Below are positions 9,249 to 20,043 of a DNA stretch of 64,000 nt, piece by piece. The stretch spans positions 276,881 through 340,880 of the forward strand of contig NZ_FOLM01000004.1 in assembly GCF_900112355.1 (NCBI RefSeq), read 5' to 3'. The notes under the pieces are model-generated. The model was not told the origin of the DNA. It saw only the letters and a program-made list of their open reading frames with translations, and did not search any database. The DNA is from Streptomyces aidingensis. Lineage in GTDB: Bacteria > Actinomycetota > Actinomycetes > Streptomycetales > Streptomycetaceae. Made by a program: the position numbers and the translations under genes. The first letter of the stretch is position 1, and each line of letters starts with the position of its first letter.

Positions 9249-9670
9249 CGGCCGGCACCGCCGCTGCCGTCGGGATGCGCCTTGAGGGCGGTGAGGACGG
9301 CGGAGACCGATTCCTTGACCGAGGCGGTCACATCGGCCTTGGGCATGGTCTTGAAGGCCCGCCCGGCGAAGGCCACCAGTGCGCCGGCCAGCAGCAGATA
9401 CAGCCCGCCGGTGATGGTGAAGGCGATCGCCAGGGGCACCCCCCACCAGGCGTGCAGCCAGTAGGCCAGGCCGAGGGTGAGGGCCAGGAAGGCGAACAGG
9501 GCCAGCAGCCCGGCGGTCAGCAGGGCCAGCATCGGAATGGTGCGGAGTTTGGCGTCGCGCTGGAGATCCGCCTTGATCAGGGCGATCTCGTCGCGCATCA
9601 GTGCACCGGCCTCATTGCGGGCGGTGGCCACCAGTGTGCCCAGGCTGCGGCCCTCGTCGGCTGCGCTCAT
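9245..9670 (-). CDS. Phage-holin-family (PF07332-like) membrane protein
   Basis: A 141-residue protein: an amphipathic charged N-terminus (LGTLVATARNEAGALMRDEI), two hydrophobic helices (about residues 45-70 and 75-100), and a polar C-terminus. This is the layout of the actinobacterial 'phage holin family' (Actino_Holin) proteins, which are chromosomal and whose role is not established. ATG 9670 has an AGAGGAA ribosome site. It overlaps the hydrolase start by four bases, so the two are translated together. Confidence 0.85.
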   Translation of the reverse strand: MSAADEGRSLGTLVATARNEAGALMRDEIALIKADLQRDAKLRTIPMLALLTAGLLALFAFLALTLGLAYWLHAWWGVPLAIAFTITGGLYLLLAGALVAFAGRAFKTMPKADVTASVKESVSAVLTALKAHPDGSGGAGR

Positions 9671-9908
9671 CGCGTGTTCCTCTTCCCTTCCGTGCGTGCG
9701 GGCCGGTCGCCGGCCGGGCCGGACGCGGTCTGCGCAGGCGTGGGACCCGGCCCGGGACCCCCGAGGCGTCATGACCGTCAGACAGGACACTACTCGGGAC
9801 GGTGCGAGGGCGGCGGCGCGTCAGCGGAAGCGGCACCCCCGTCCTTGTCACCCCTGTCACCCTTACCACGCCCGGCCGGGCGGCGGCCCTTTGCGGCGCG
9901 GCACAACG
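9671..9908. other. Upstream region of the holin-hydrolase operon
   Basis: About 240 bases between the holin start and the acsA terminator. It must hold the minus-strand promoter of the holin operon, but I see no clear -35/-10 pair and no other feature. Confidence 0.4.
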
Positions 9909-9948
9909 GAGCGCGGGTTCCGGGGCCCTCGCCCCGGAACCCGCGCTC
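9909..9948 (-). terminator. Terminator of acsA
   Basis: A perfect 18-bp inverted repeat (9909-9926 with 9931-9948) with a four-base loop lies 30 bases beyond the acsA stop. There is no T-run, as is usual for strong GC-rich actinobacterial terminators. It also faces the end of the upstream region of the next operon. Confidence 0.9.
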
Positions 9949-9978
9949 GGCGTCCGGTGTTCCGCCCTGCCGCGGGGC

Positions 9979-11940
<1,962 letters not shown>

Positions 11941-12018
11941 GACATGCTCCCTTGTGACAGCGGTGTCCCACGGCACACCTCATCAGCCCGGTCGGCCTTT
12001 GACAAGGGCTTCCGGGCA

Positions 12019-12034
12019 ACTGGTATAGACCTAT
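12019..12034 (-). promoter_or_regulatory. DasR-like operator (dre) upstream of acsA
   Basis: On the minus strand this reads ATAGGTCTATACCAGT, with the palindromic core GGTCTATACC. It matches the published dre consensus AGTGGTCTAGACCAGT at 13 of 16 positions (my count). It lies 79-94 bases before the acsA start, within reach of the promoter. GlcNAc-responsive DasR control of acsA is inference. Confidence 0.45.
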
Positions 12035-12104
12035 TCCGGGTGAACGGCCGGAACGGCGCGCCGAACGGCAAGGTTGCGCGCCGAACGGCCGACGGCGGAA
12101 AAAA

Positions 12105-14564
12105 TCACCTGGTCAGCACCTCGGGACGGACCGGATGGAAGACCGGCGCCGCGTCCGCCGGCGCCTCCCGGGACTCCAGTACATAGGTCTGCGCCTCGCC
12201 CACGTGGAAGTACATGCCGCGCAGGACCAGAGTCCCCTCGGCCAGCCGCCGGGCCACGCACTCGTGCAGCGCCAGATGCCCGAGCTGGGTGATCACATTG
12301 GCCAGGCAGAGCGCCTCCAGTTCGTCCCCGGTCTCCCGGCCCTCGAGCCGGGGCCGGGCGGCCGGATCGGCCAGCCGGGCCAGACTGGGCAGCCCGTTGC
12401 GCAGCCACCGCTCCAGCGAGCTCCCCGGGCCCGCCGCCTCGGCGCCGGCCCCGGCATGCAGCGCCTGCATGGCACCGCAGCCCGAGTGGCCGCAGACCGT
12501 GATGGTGCCCACCCGCAGCACCGTCACCGCGTACTCGATGGCCGCCGCCACCGAGGTCTCGGCCAGTTCGGTACCGGGCAGCGGCACCAGATTGCCCACA
12601 TTGCGCACGGTGAACAGATCGCCCGGGCCGCTGGAGGTGATCATGCTGGTCACCAGCCGGGAGTCGGCGCAGGTGAGAAAGAGCTGGTCCGGACGCTGCC
12701 CCTCCCGCGCCAGCCGGGACAGCTCCTCCCGCATCAGCGGCGCGGTGACCCGCTGGAACGCCCGCACGCCCGTCAGCAGCCGGTCCCCCGGGACCCCCGG
12801 GGTGCCCGCGCCGTCCGCCGCGCCCGCGCCGTCCGCCGCGCCCGCGCCGTCCGCCGCGCCCGCGCCGTCCGCCGCGCCCGGGCCGTCGGGCCCTCCGGCC
12901 GCGCCGGGCGGACGGCGGCCGGAGCGCGGCGGCGGCCCCCCGGCGGCCGTCTCCTGCACGGCGGGATCCTGGTAGTTGCGCCAGGGCAGCCAGGGCCGCA
13001 CATTTCCGTCGGCCCCGGGGCGGGTGCCCGGGCGGCCGTCCGCCGTCCCCGAGGAGGTGCGGCCGGTGATGTCCACCCGGCCGCCGTGCGCGGTGTGCGC
13101 GGCTCGCCACTCGTGCAGCGTCTCGTAGGCGGCGTGGTCCATGAAGGTCCCGTGCAGCTCCACGGTGACCCCGGTGCCCTCCGGCACCTCGCCCAGCACC
13201 CGGCTGAGCCGGGGCACCGCCAGGAAGGTCAGCGGGCCGTCCACCTGGATGCGGTGGCCGCCGTCGGCCTCGGTGCGGTGGGTGAACCGGGTGTGGGTGA
13301 GGCGGTGCAGCGCCACCGCGATCGCCACCGCGATGCCGATGCCCACCCCCTCCAGCACGCCCAGCAGCACCACCCCGGCGAGGGTGGCCGCATAGACCAC
13401 CGCCTCCCGGTGCCGGGTGACGCTGCGGATATGGGTGCGGTTGACCATCTGCACGCCCACCACCATGACCAGCGCGGCCAGCGCCGGCATCGGGATCTGC
13501 TCCAGCAGCCCGACCAGCAGCCCGGTGACCAGCAGCACCCAGCAGCCGTGCAGCACGGTGGACATCCGGCTGACCGCCCCGGCCGCCACATTGGCGGCAC
13601 TGCGCACCGCCACCCCCGTCACCGGGAGACCGCCCAGTGTGCCGGAGACCATGTTGGCGGCACCCTGGGCCCGCAGCTCGCGGTCCAGATCGGCGCGCGG
13701 CACGGCCGGACCGCCCGCCTGGCGCCGGGCGGCGGCCAGCTTGTCCACCGCGACCGCGGAGATCAGCGATTCGGTGCTGGCCACCAGGGTGACCGTGATC
13801 ACCGCGGCGATCAGGCCGAGCACCGGCCCCTCGGGCAGCCCGGCCAGCGCATGACTGTCCCAGGAGGGCAGATCCACCCGGGGCAGCCCGGGGAAGGCCA
13901 GCACCGTGGTCACGGTGGCCACCACCACCGCGGCCAGGGCGGCCGGCACGGCGCGCCGGATCCGGGCGCCGGCCCGGCCGGGCAGCCGGAGCCAGAGCAG
14001 CAGCACGGCCACGGTCAGCGCGCCGACGGTCACCGCGGCGCCGTCGAAGGCGGCGAGCTGGCGCGGCAGTTCGGCGAGATTCTGGAGCACGGCGCTCTGC
14101 GGCGCGCCGCCGAGCACGATGTGCACCTGGGCGACGGCGATGGTGACGCCGATGCCGGCCAGCAGGCCGTGCACGATGGCCGGGCTGACCGCCAGGGTGA
14201 AGCGCGCCACCCGGAGGACCGAGAGCAGGATCTGCACCAGGCCGGCCAGCACGGTGATGGCGCAGGTCACGCGCCAGCCGTAGCTGTGGATCAGCTCGGC
14301 GGTGATCACCGTCTGGCCTGCCGTGGGGCCGCTCACCACCAGCGGCGCCCCGGCCAGCGCACCTGCCACGATCCCGCCGACCGCCGCCGCCACCAGCCCG
14401 GCCTGGAGCGGGGCGCCGGTGGCCAGGGCGATGCCCAGGGAGAGCGGCAGGGCGATCAGGAAGACCGAGAGGGACGCGGACACATCGGACCGGTGCGGGA
14501 AGAGCCGCGGCCGGTGGGGGAGCCCGGGGCGGCGGGGATCGGTCGTGGGGGCGCAGGCGGACAT
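12105..14564 (-). CDS. SulP-family anion transporter fused to beta-carbonic anhydrase
   Basis: About 819 residues from ATG 14564; an upstream in-frame ATG at 14672 was rejected because the alignment-like start is MSACAP. Residues 20-420 form a SulP permease of about 11-12 helices, 440-530 a STAS-like domain (LHGTFMDHAAYETL), then a low-complexity linker, and the last 210 residues a beta-carbonic anhydrase with zinc ligands in TCADSR and CGHSGCGAM. SulP-CA fusions, including one in M. tuberculosis, are thought to move bicarbonate, with the enzyme domain interconverting CO2 and bicarbonate. The linker carries an exact 18-base repeat. Confidence 0.93.
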   Translation of the reverse strand: MSACAPTTDPRRPGLPHRPRLFPHRSDVSASLSVFLIALPLSLGIALATGAPLQAGLVAAAVGGIVAGALAGAPLVVSGPTAGQTVITAELIHSYGWRVTCAITVLAGLVQILLSVLRVARFTLAVSPAIVHGLLAGIGVTIAVAQVHIVLGGAPQSAVLQNLAELPRQLAAFDGAAVTVGALTVAVLLLWLRLPGRAGARIRRAVPAALAAVVVATVTTVLAFPGLPRVDLPSWDSHALAGLPEGPVLGLIAAVITVTLVASTESLISAVAVDKLAAARRQAGGPAVPRADLDRELRAQGAANMVSGTLGGLPVTGVAVRSAANVAAGAVSRMSTVLHGCWVLLVTGLLVGLLEQIPMPALAALVMVVGVQMVNRTHIRSVTRHREAVVYAATLAGVVLLGVLEGVGIGIAVAIAVALHRLTHTRFTHRTEADGGHRIQVDGPLTFLAVPRLSRVLGEVPEGTGVTVELHGTFMDHAAYETLHEWRAAHTAHGGRVDITGRTSSGTADGRPGTRPGADGNVRPWLPWRNYQDPAVQETAAGGPPPRSGRRPPGAAGGPDGPGAADGAGAADGAGAADGAGAADGAGTPGVPGDRLLTGVRAFQRVTAPLMREELSRLAREGQRPDQLFLTCADSRLVTSMITSSGPGDLFTVRNVGNLVPLPGTELAETSVAAAIEYAVTVLRVGTITVCGHSGCGAMQALHAGAGAEAAGPGSSLERWLRNGLPSLARLADPAARPRLEGRETGDELEALCLANVITQLGHLALHECVARRLAEGTLVLRGMYFHVGEAQTYVLESREAPADAAPVFHPVRPEVLTR
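12805..12876 (-). repeat. Four exact 18-base repeats in the SulP-CA linker
   Basis: Four identical head-to-tail copies of an 18-base unit encode Asp-Gly-Ala-Gly-Ala-Ala four times on the minus strand. They sit between the STAS-like and carbonic anhydrase domains and keep frame, so copy-number change would alter only linker length. Confidence 0.9.
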
Positions 14565-14962
14565 TTCCGTCTCCGTCCGTCGGGCACGGGCGCGAGGCGG
14601 CACCGGTGCGGTCGGCCAGCAGGCTTGCGGGCACCTCCGTCTCCCAGGGAGGACTACGGAGAGTGCCTTCATGACTACTCAAAGCCTCGGTAAACGAAGA
14701 GTAATGCCGAGTAAAGATCCGCACTAGTCCGGACCGTCCCGCGGTGCCCGGTTTCCAACCATCGGGTGAAAAGTAGTTGAAACCGCTTGTCGTACAAACG
14801 CCTCCTAGTGGGCAAGGGGCACCGTAGCGGTGCCGGTACTAAAACCTGTTAAGCCGTAAATCGGACAAGTTCTGGTAGGGTCGCCGCTTCCTGATCCGCC
14901 GGATCCCTCATGTCCGCCGGGTACCGGCATCAGGCCACACGGACAACGGGTGGGAGCAGCAC
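14565..14962. other. Divergent promoter region between SulP-CA and the lipoprotein gene
   Basis: About 400 bases, AT-richer from 14680 to 14880 than the surroundings. It contains a 7-bp inverted repeat with a three-base spacer (14818-14824 and 14828-14834) that could be an operator. Promoters for both genes should lie here, but I cannot assign them securely. Confidence 0.5.
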
Positions 14963-16366
14963 ATGGCGGGACAACGGAGACCGGCCGGACGCGGCAGACA
15001 GAGGAATCCAGGGGCGCGGGCGGCCCGCCGGCGCCGGCTGACGGCGATCGCGGCGACGGGTGTGTTCGCGTTCTCCCTGGCGGCCTGTTCGGGCCGCACC
15101 TACGACGGCGGGCCGGTCGGTGAATCCGGCTCCGCGGACCGCCAGCGGGAACAGGAGGGGCAGGAGAAGGAGAAGGAGAAGGGGCAGGAGGAGGGTGCGG
15201 GCGCACCCGAGGGCGCCGAGCAGGAGCCGCAGCTCATCGGGGACGGCTCCACCTCGGTCACCGGCCCGCAGCCCCGTCAGCCCGAGGTGGCCGCGCTGTC
15301 CCCCGGCGAGGCGCCGCCGCAGTTCGTCGTCTTCTCCTGGGACGGCGCGGGCGAGGACGGCAACAAGCTGTTCTCCCACTTCCGCGAGGTGGCCCGGGAG
15401 AACGACGCGCACATGACCTACTTCCTCACCGGCCTCTATCTGCTGCCGGAGGACAAGGCGCACCTCTACCGGCCGCCCGGCAGGGAGCCCGGCGCCGCCG
15501 ACATCGGCTACCTCAAGGACGAGAACATCGCCGCCACCCTGGAGCAGTTGCGCGGCGCCTGGCTGGACGGCAGCGAGATCGGCACCCACTTCAACGGGCA
15601 CTTCTGCGGCCCCACCGGCGTGGACTCCTGGAGCCCGGAGGACTGGCGCAGCGAGACCGAGCAGGCCAAGTGGATGGTGCAGAACTGGCGCACCACCACC
15701 GGCTGGACGGACCGGGAGCCGCTGCCGTTCGACTACGAACAGGAGCTGGTCGGCGGCCGTACCCCCTGCCTGGAGGGGCAGGAGAGTCTGCTGGCGGTCG
15801 CCGCCGACATGGGCTTCCGCTACGACTCCAGCGGCAACGGCCGGCAGGTCTGGCCGTCCCGGCGGGAGGGTGTCTGGGACATCCCGCTCCAGCAGGTGCC
15901 GGTGCCGGGCTGGTCCTTCGAAACGCTCGCCATGGACTACAACTTCATGGTCAACCAGTCCGGCGGCCCGGACGGCGATCCGGCCATGTACCCGCACTGG
16001 CGGCAGCAGATGCGCGACGGGCTGCTGGCCGGCTTCGAACGGGCGTACCACGGCAACCGGGCTCCGCTGATCATCGGAAACCACTTCAACCAGTGGAACG
16101 GCGGCATCTACATGGAGGCCATCGAGGAGGTCGTCGCCGAGGTCTGCCCGCGCGACGACGTGCAGTGCGTCTCCTTCCGGCAGTTGGTCGACTGGCTGGA
16201 CGCGCAGGACCCGGCGGTGCTGGACAAGCTGCGCACCCTGGACGTGGGGCAGGCCCCGGCCGGGGGCTGGGAGACCTTCCTGGGCGGCGCGGCCACCGAC
16301 GCCGCCACCGCCGGGGAGACCGCGGGCACGGAACGGGACCCCGGCGGGGACGGCGCCGGGGCCTGA
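14963..16366 (+). CDS. Lipoprotein with polysaccharide-deacetylase-like domain
   Basis: A 467-residue exported protein. An arginine-rich N-terminus (RRRRLTAIAA, possibly Tat-type) precedes a lipobox ending LAAC at about residue 42, so it should be lipid-anchored outside the membrane. A Gln/Glu/Lys-rich spacer follows, then a NodB-like domain with FSWDGAG in place of the usual aspartate motif 1 and GTHFNGHF resembling the metal-binding H-x3-H motif 2. Streptomycetes carry this gene widely, but its substrate (cell-wall glycan?) is unknown. ATG 14963 has a GGGAG ribosome site. Confidence 0.8.
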   Translation: MAGQRRPAGRGRQRNPGARAARRRRLTAIAATGVFAFSLAACSGRTYDGGPVGESGSADRQREQEGQEKEKEKGQEEGAGAPEGAEQEPQLIGDGSTSVTGPQPRQPEVAALSPGEAPPQFVVFSWDGAGEDGNKLFSHFREVARENDAHMTYFLTGLYLLPEDKAHLYRPPGREPGAADIGYLKDENIAATLEQLRGAWLDGSEIGTHFNGHFCGPTGVDSWSPEDWRSETEQAKWMVQNWRTTTGWTDREPLPFDYEQELVGGRTPCLEGQESLLAVAADMGFRYDSSGNGRQVWPSRREGVWDIPLQQVPVPGWSFETLAMDYNFMVNQSGGPDGDPAMYPHWRQQMRDGLLAGFERAYHGNRAPLIIGNHFNQWNGGIYMEAIEEVVAEVCPRDDVQCVSFRQLVDWLDAQDPAVLDKLRTLDVGQAPAGGWETFLGGAATDAATAGETAGTERDPGGDGAGA

Positions 16367-16378
16367 GGCCGACGCCGC

Positions 16379-17398
16379 TCAGGCGGGCTGCGGAACGGCC
16401 GCCCGCCCGGCCGGCTCCGCCGTCCCGTCCTCGCGCAGCACGAAACCGGGGTCGATCTGGGCCGCCAGATCGGCCCCGGCGCGCGCGTTGCCCCAGCTCT
16501 CCGCGTTCTTGAGATGGAAGTGGTGCATCAGCTCGGTGTAGCGCTCCCAGTCGCGCCGCGGGTGGGCGGCGTCCGCGGCCTGGTGCAGCAGCCGCAGCGC
16601 CGCCCGCCCCGGCTCCTCCAGCTCGGCGAACGGGCGGGACCGGCCGCGCTCCAGGGCCCGCACCCAGGGGGAGTGACCGAAGGTCAGCAGCAGGTCGTCA
16701 CCCACCTCCTCGCGCAGGAACTCCTCGTCCTCCTCGCCCTGCACCTTGTTGCCGACCACCCGCAGCGCCACCCCGAACTCCCGGGCATAGTCCCGGTACT
16801 GGCGGTAGACGGCGACCCCCTTGCGGGTCGGCTCGGCGACCAGGAAGGTCAGATCGAAGCGGCTGAACAGGCCCGAGCCGAAGCTGTCGCTGCCCGCCGT
16901 CATGTCGGCGACCAGATACTCCCCGCGGCCGTCCACCAGATGGTTCAGGCACAGCTCCAGCGCGCCGGTCTTGCTGTGGTAGCAGGAGACGCCGAGATCG
17001 TCCTCGGTGAAGGTGCCGGTGGCCAGCAGCCGTACCTCGCCGCCGGCGCCGCCGTCCAGCCGCACCGTGCGGGCACAGGCGTCGAACACCGGGTTGGGCC
17101 GGTCCAGACGCAGCAGCCGGGAGCCGGAGCCGGGCGGGGTGGTCTTGATCATCGCGTCGGCGGAGGGGATCCGGGGATTGTCGCCGCGCAGATACTCCTT
17201 GATCAGCGGCAGCCGGCCGGCCAGCGGGGGCAGCGCCGCCGCCTGTTCCTCCGTCAGGCCGAGGGCCGGGCCGAGATGCTGGTTGATGTCCGCGTCCACC
17301 GCCGTGACCGGGACCCCGGCGGCGGCCAAATGCCGGACGAAGAGGGCGGACAGCGTGGTCTTGCCGCTGCCGCCCTTGCCAACGAAAGCGATTTTCAT
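16379..17398 (-). CDS. CooC/ParA-type P-loop ATPase
   Basis: A 339-residue cytoplasmic ATPase with the deviant Walker A GKGGSGKTT at residues 7-15 and the SIMIBI-type ADMTAGSDS and DADINQH motifs. It resembles CooC-like nickel-insertion ATPases and MinD/ParA relatives, but no CO dehydrogenase is nearby. The C-terminal 60 residues are unlike CooC. It is convergent with the lipoprotein gene and divergent from the Fic-like gene. Partner and substrate are unknown. Confidence 0.85.
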   Translation of the reverse strand: MKIAFVGKGGSGKTTLSALFVRHLAAAGVPVTAVDADINQHLGPALGLTEEQAAALPPLAGRLPLIKEYLRGDNPRIPSADAMIKTTPPGSGSRLLRLDRPNPVFDACARTVRLDGGAGGEVRLLATGTFTEDDLGVSCYHSKTGALELCLNHLVDGRGEYLVADMTAGSDSFGSGLFSRFDLTFLVAEPTRKGVAVYRQYRDYAREFGVALRVVGNKVQGEEDEEFLREEVGDDLLLTFGHSPWVRALERGRSRPFAELEEPGRAALRLLHQAADAAHPRRDWERYTELMHHFHLKNAESWGNARAGADLAAQIDPGFVLREDGTAEPAGRAAVPQPA

Positions 17399-17485
17399 GA
17401 GCAACAGGGTAGTGGCCGGCGGCGGTGGTGCCGGACCGGGGCGGGGGCGCGCCGGGGGCCGGGCGGTGGCATAGGGTGCGAAGCC

Positions 17486-18409
17486 ATGAACGCCGCCAAC
17501 CATCCTGCCGGCGAACCCCGGCGGGAGACCGCCGCCCCCGGGCCCGCCGCGTCCGCCGCGTCCGCCGAGGCGCTGCGTGCGCTGTCCGCACTGGCCGGAC
17601 TGCCCGGGGTGGCCGGTGCCGTGGAGTCGCTGCGCGCCGCCGTGGACCGGCTCTACGGCCACCGGGTGATGCGCCGCCGCAGCTCCGAGATCAGCGCCGA
17701 GGCCGCCCTGCGCGGCGCCCGCGCCACGGCGGCGCTGGCCGGTGCCGACTGGGCGCTGGAGGAGGTGCGCCGCCGCAGCGACTTCGGCTCCGGGGGCGAG
17801 GCCCGCACGGTGGGCGCGGGGCTGCGGGTGACCGCCGAGGCCGCCGAACTGCGGGACGTGTGGCGCGTCTCGCCGCTGCGCGCGCTGGCCCGGCTGCATC
17901 TGGTCGCGGCGGGCGGCCCCTCGGCCCCGGCCGGCGACCGGGTGGGCCGGCCGCGCCGGGCGGGCGAGCCGGTCACCGACGACGGGGCGGACGGCATCGC
18001 CGCCGGGCTGCCGCTGCCGGACGCCGCCGCGCTGGCGGTGCGGCTGGACGGGCTCAAGGATGTGGCGCTCGCGGCGGCCGGTCCGCCGGTCCCGGCGCTG
18101 GTCACGGCCGCGGTGGTGCACGGCGAACTGCTGGCCCTGCGGCCGTTTTGCACGCACAACGGCCTGGTGGCGCGGGCCGCCCAGCGGATCGTGCTGACCG
18201 GCGGCGGGCTGGACCCCAAGGCGGTGGCGCCGGCCGAGGTCGGCCTGGCCGAACTGGGCCGGGAGGCGTATGCGGCGGCGCTGCGCGGCTATGCGGCCGG
18301 CACCGCCGAGGGGGTCGGCGCCTGGATCGCACACTGCGGGCAGGCGGTGGAGCTGGGCGTGCGGGAGTCGGTGGCGGTCTGCGAGGCGCTTCAGCGGGGC
18401 GCCGCCTGA
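17486..18409 (+). CDS. Fic/DOC-like protein
   Basis: A 307-residue Ala/Arg-rich protein common in streptomycetes. Near residue 215 it has LRPFCTHNGLVARAA, which resembles the Fic signature HPFxxGNGRxxR but lacks the canonical histidine and glycine, so AMP-transferase activity is doubtful. A helical N-terminus (SEISAEAALRGARA) contains a serine-rich stretch similar to an inhibitory Fic helix. ATG 17486 lies 87 bases from the divergent ATPase start; a shared promoter region is likely. Identification is from motif resemblance only. Confidence 0.65.
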   Translation: MNAANHPAGEPRRETAAPGPAASAASAEALRALSALAGLPGVAGAVESLRAAVDRLYGHRVMRRRSSEISAEAALRGARATAALAGADWALEEVRRRSDFGSGGEARTVGAGLRVTAEAAELRDVWRVSPLRALARLHLVAAGGPSAPAGDRVGRPRRAGEPVTDDGADGIAAGLPLPDAAALAVRLDGLKDVALAAAGPPVPALVTAAVVHGELLALRPFCTHNGLVARAAQRIVLTGGGLDPKAVAPAEVGLAELGREAYAAALRGYAAGTAEGVGAWIAHCGQAVELGVRESVAVCEALQRGAA

Positions 18410-18425
18410 CCGGCCGGACACGCGA

Positions 18426-18450
18426 CGGCGCCCCCTGTGCGGGAGCGCCG
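18426..18450 (+). terminator. Terminator of the Fic-like gene
   Basis: A 10-bp inverted repeat with one C-A mismatch and a five-base loop, 17 bases past the stop codon. No T-run follows. Confidence 0.55.
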
Positions 18451-18703
18451 CCACCACATGTCCGCCGGGTGATCATGCGTGCAACCTCAATCGCCGATCA
18501 GGACGGGGTCTTTGCCCGGTTCCTGCCTGCGGCTGGGCCCGTATCGCGGGTCGGCTACGCGTGGGTACCCGGTTTTCATGTTTCCGGTCCGTGGGGCCAC
18601 AAGTAACACGGTGATCCTCCCGGATACCGCTGGTCTCGCGGGCCGTTGACTCCTTTGTACCGCCGAATCCGGCAAACCGGAAGCCGGGCGACAAAAATTT
18701 ACT
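18451..18703. other. Intergenic region between the Fic-like and HAD genes
   Basis: About 250 bases between convergent genes. Short ORFs on both strands look random, and I see no promoter, repeat or RNA structure I can support. Confidence 0.4.
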
Positions 18704-19591
18704 TTAGGCGGCAAACAGCGAGATACCGTTCGCCGCCGCGGTGTGCCCCGCGGCGGTCCGCGCCATGAGTGCGTGCCGCCGCCGGCGCCGCCCGGCGTAC
18801 CAGACCAGACCGGCCGCGCAGGCCGCCGCCAGCACCGCGGCCCCGGCCGCCAGGGCCGGCCGGGGCGGCAGCGCGGGCAGCCGCTGCCTCAGCCGCACCG
18901 GGCGGCTGAAGGTCAGCACCGGCCAGTCCCGGGCCGCGGCCTCCCGGCGCAGCCCGCGGTCCGGATTGACCGCGTGCGGGTGGCCGACGGTCTCCAGCAT
19001 CGGCAGATCGGTGACCGAGTCGCTGTAGGCGTAGCAGCGGTCCAGGTCGTAGCCCTCGTCTTCGGCCAGTTCCCGGATGGCCTCGGCCTTGGTGGGGCCA
19101 TAGGCGTAGTACTCCACCTCACCGGTGTAGCGGCCGTCGGCGACCACCATCCTGGTGGCCACCACCCGGTCGGCGCCGAGCAGCTCGCCGATCGGCTCCA
19201 CCACTTCCGCCCCGGAACTGCTCACGATCACCACATCCCGGCCCGCGGCGTGGTGCTGCTCGATGAGCGAGGCGGCCTCGTCGTAGATGATCGGGTCGAT
19301 GATCTCGTGCAGGGTCTCGGCCACGATCTCCTTGACCTGCTGCACGCTCCAGCCCTTGCAGAGCGCGGAAAGATACTGGCGGAGCCGCTCCATCTGGTCG
19401 TGGTCGGTGCCGCCGAGCAGGAAGACGAACTGGGCGTAGGCGGTGCGCAGCACGGCGCGCCGGTTCATCAGTCCGCCCTGGTAGAAGGACCGGCCGAAAG
19501 TAAGTGTGCTGGACTTGGCAATGACCGTTTTGTCCAGGTCGAAGAAGGCGGCCGTACGAGGCTGCGGCGGAATTTCCACGCGCCCGAGCAT
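18704..19591 (-). CDS. HAD-superfamily (SerB/IB type) phosphatase
   Basis: A 295-residue HAD hydrolase: motif I DLDKT near residue 18, motif II VSSSG, a lysine in GPTKAEA and motif III YSDSVTDLPML. This is the SerB-like IB subfamily with a helical cap. A single C-terminal membrane helix (about residues 240-262) followed by arginines suggests a tail anchor. It is the orthologue-like neighbour of ssd found in mycobacteria and streptomycetes, where it has been linked to morphological differentiation; the phospho-substrate is unknown. It diverges from the 6C RNA and ssd. Confidence 0.9.
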   Translation of the reverse strand: MLGRVEIPPQPRTAAFFDLDKTVIAKSSTLTFGRSFYQGGLMNRRAVLRTAYAQFVFLLGGTDHDQMERLRQYLSALCKGWSVQQVKEIVAETLHEIIDPIIYDEAASLIEQHHAAGRDVVIVSSSGAEVVEPIGELLGADRVVATRMVVADGRYTGEVEYYAYGPTKAEAIRELAEDEGYDLDRCYAYSDSVTDLPMLETVGHPHAVNPDRGLRREAAARDWPVLTFSRPVRLRQRLPALPPRPALAAGAAVLAAACAAGLVWYAGRRRRRHALMARTAAGHTAAANGISLFAA

Positions 19592-19659
19592 AAACGCCAG
19601 CCATTCGGCGTACGCTAGGGCGCGTGGGTTTGCCTGAGAGGGCTCTCGGGTACACCATG

Positions 19660-19766
19660 GAAGTCACGGATCGTTCGCGACCGTGCTGACGCGGCCCGAC
19701 TCCTCCCCCCCGAGTCGGCCCGTGAAAGACGACCCCCGCTCTCCCCCCCGGCGGGGGTCGTCGCAT
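19660..19766 (+). ncRNA. 6C RNA (actinobacterial small RNA; B11 homologue)
   Basis: Two adjacent hairpins each carry a loop with seven consecutive C residues, the defining feature of the 6C RNA family. Hairpin 1 pairs 19693-19702 with 19712-19720 (one bulged C). Hairpin 2 pairs 19728-19739 perfectly with 19751-19762, and GTGAAA joins them. The position between a SerB-like HAD gene and ssd is the same as for the M. tuberculosis 6C RNA (B11). The C-rich loops are proposed to pair with G-rich ribosome-binding sites. The 5' end is estimated; a TACGCT element near 19609 could instead start it earlier. Confidence 0.9.
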
Positions 19767-19800
19767 GTCCGGGGCCATACGCCCGGCGGCTCCCGCCGTG

Positions 19801-19829
19801 CTCTTCGCGGTTCTTCGCGGTTCTTCGCG
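19801..19829. repeat. Tandem TTCTTCGCGG-type repeat
   Basis: Three head-to-tail 10-base units (CTCTTCGCGG, TTCTTCGCGG, TTCTTCGCG). Probably slippage-derived; no function suggested. Confidence 0.7.
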
Positions 19830-19895
19830 CTGCGTTCCCGGCCTGTCGCCGCCTTCCTCCGGCCCGTGGCCGGGAGCCGCCCGGATCCGTCTCGC

Positions 19896-19937
19896 TTCCT
19901 CTTCGCTTCCCCTTCGGTTCCTCTTCGCTTCCCCTTC
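19896..19937. repeat. Two exact 20-base direct repeats
   Basis: The pyrimidine-rich 20-mer at 19896-19915 recurs exactly at 19918-19937, with two bases between the copies. On the minus strand it is purine-rich (GAAGGGGAAGCGAAGAGGAA). Confidence 0.85.
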
Positions 19938-20043
19938 CGGCCGTACTTCTCATCAAACAGACGAGTGACCGACGGTGATGGTTGCACTGCTGTGCGAGAA
20001 ATCCACGGCCGGATGCCCGACTTCACCCGTGTGAGTGACGGGG

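Noticed and set aside
12805..12876. Repeat block that could look like a CRISPR array
   Set aside because: Units are head-to-tail without spacers and lie inside a coding gene.
12135..14693. Plus-strand ORF of 852 codons over SulP-CA
   Set aside because: Antisense shadow; Arg/Gly/Gln/His-rich without motifs.
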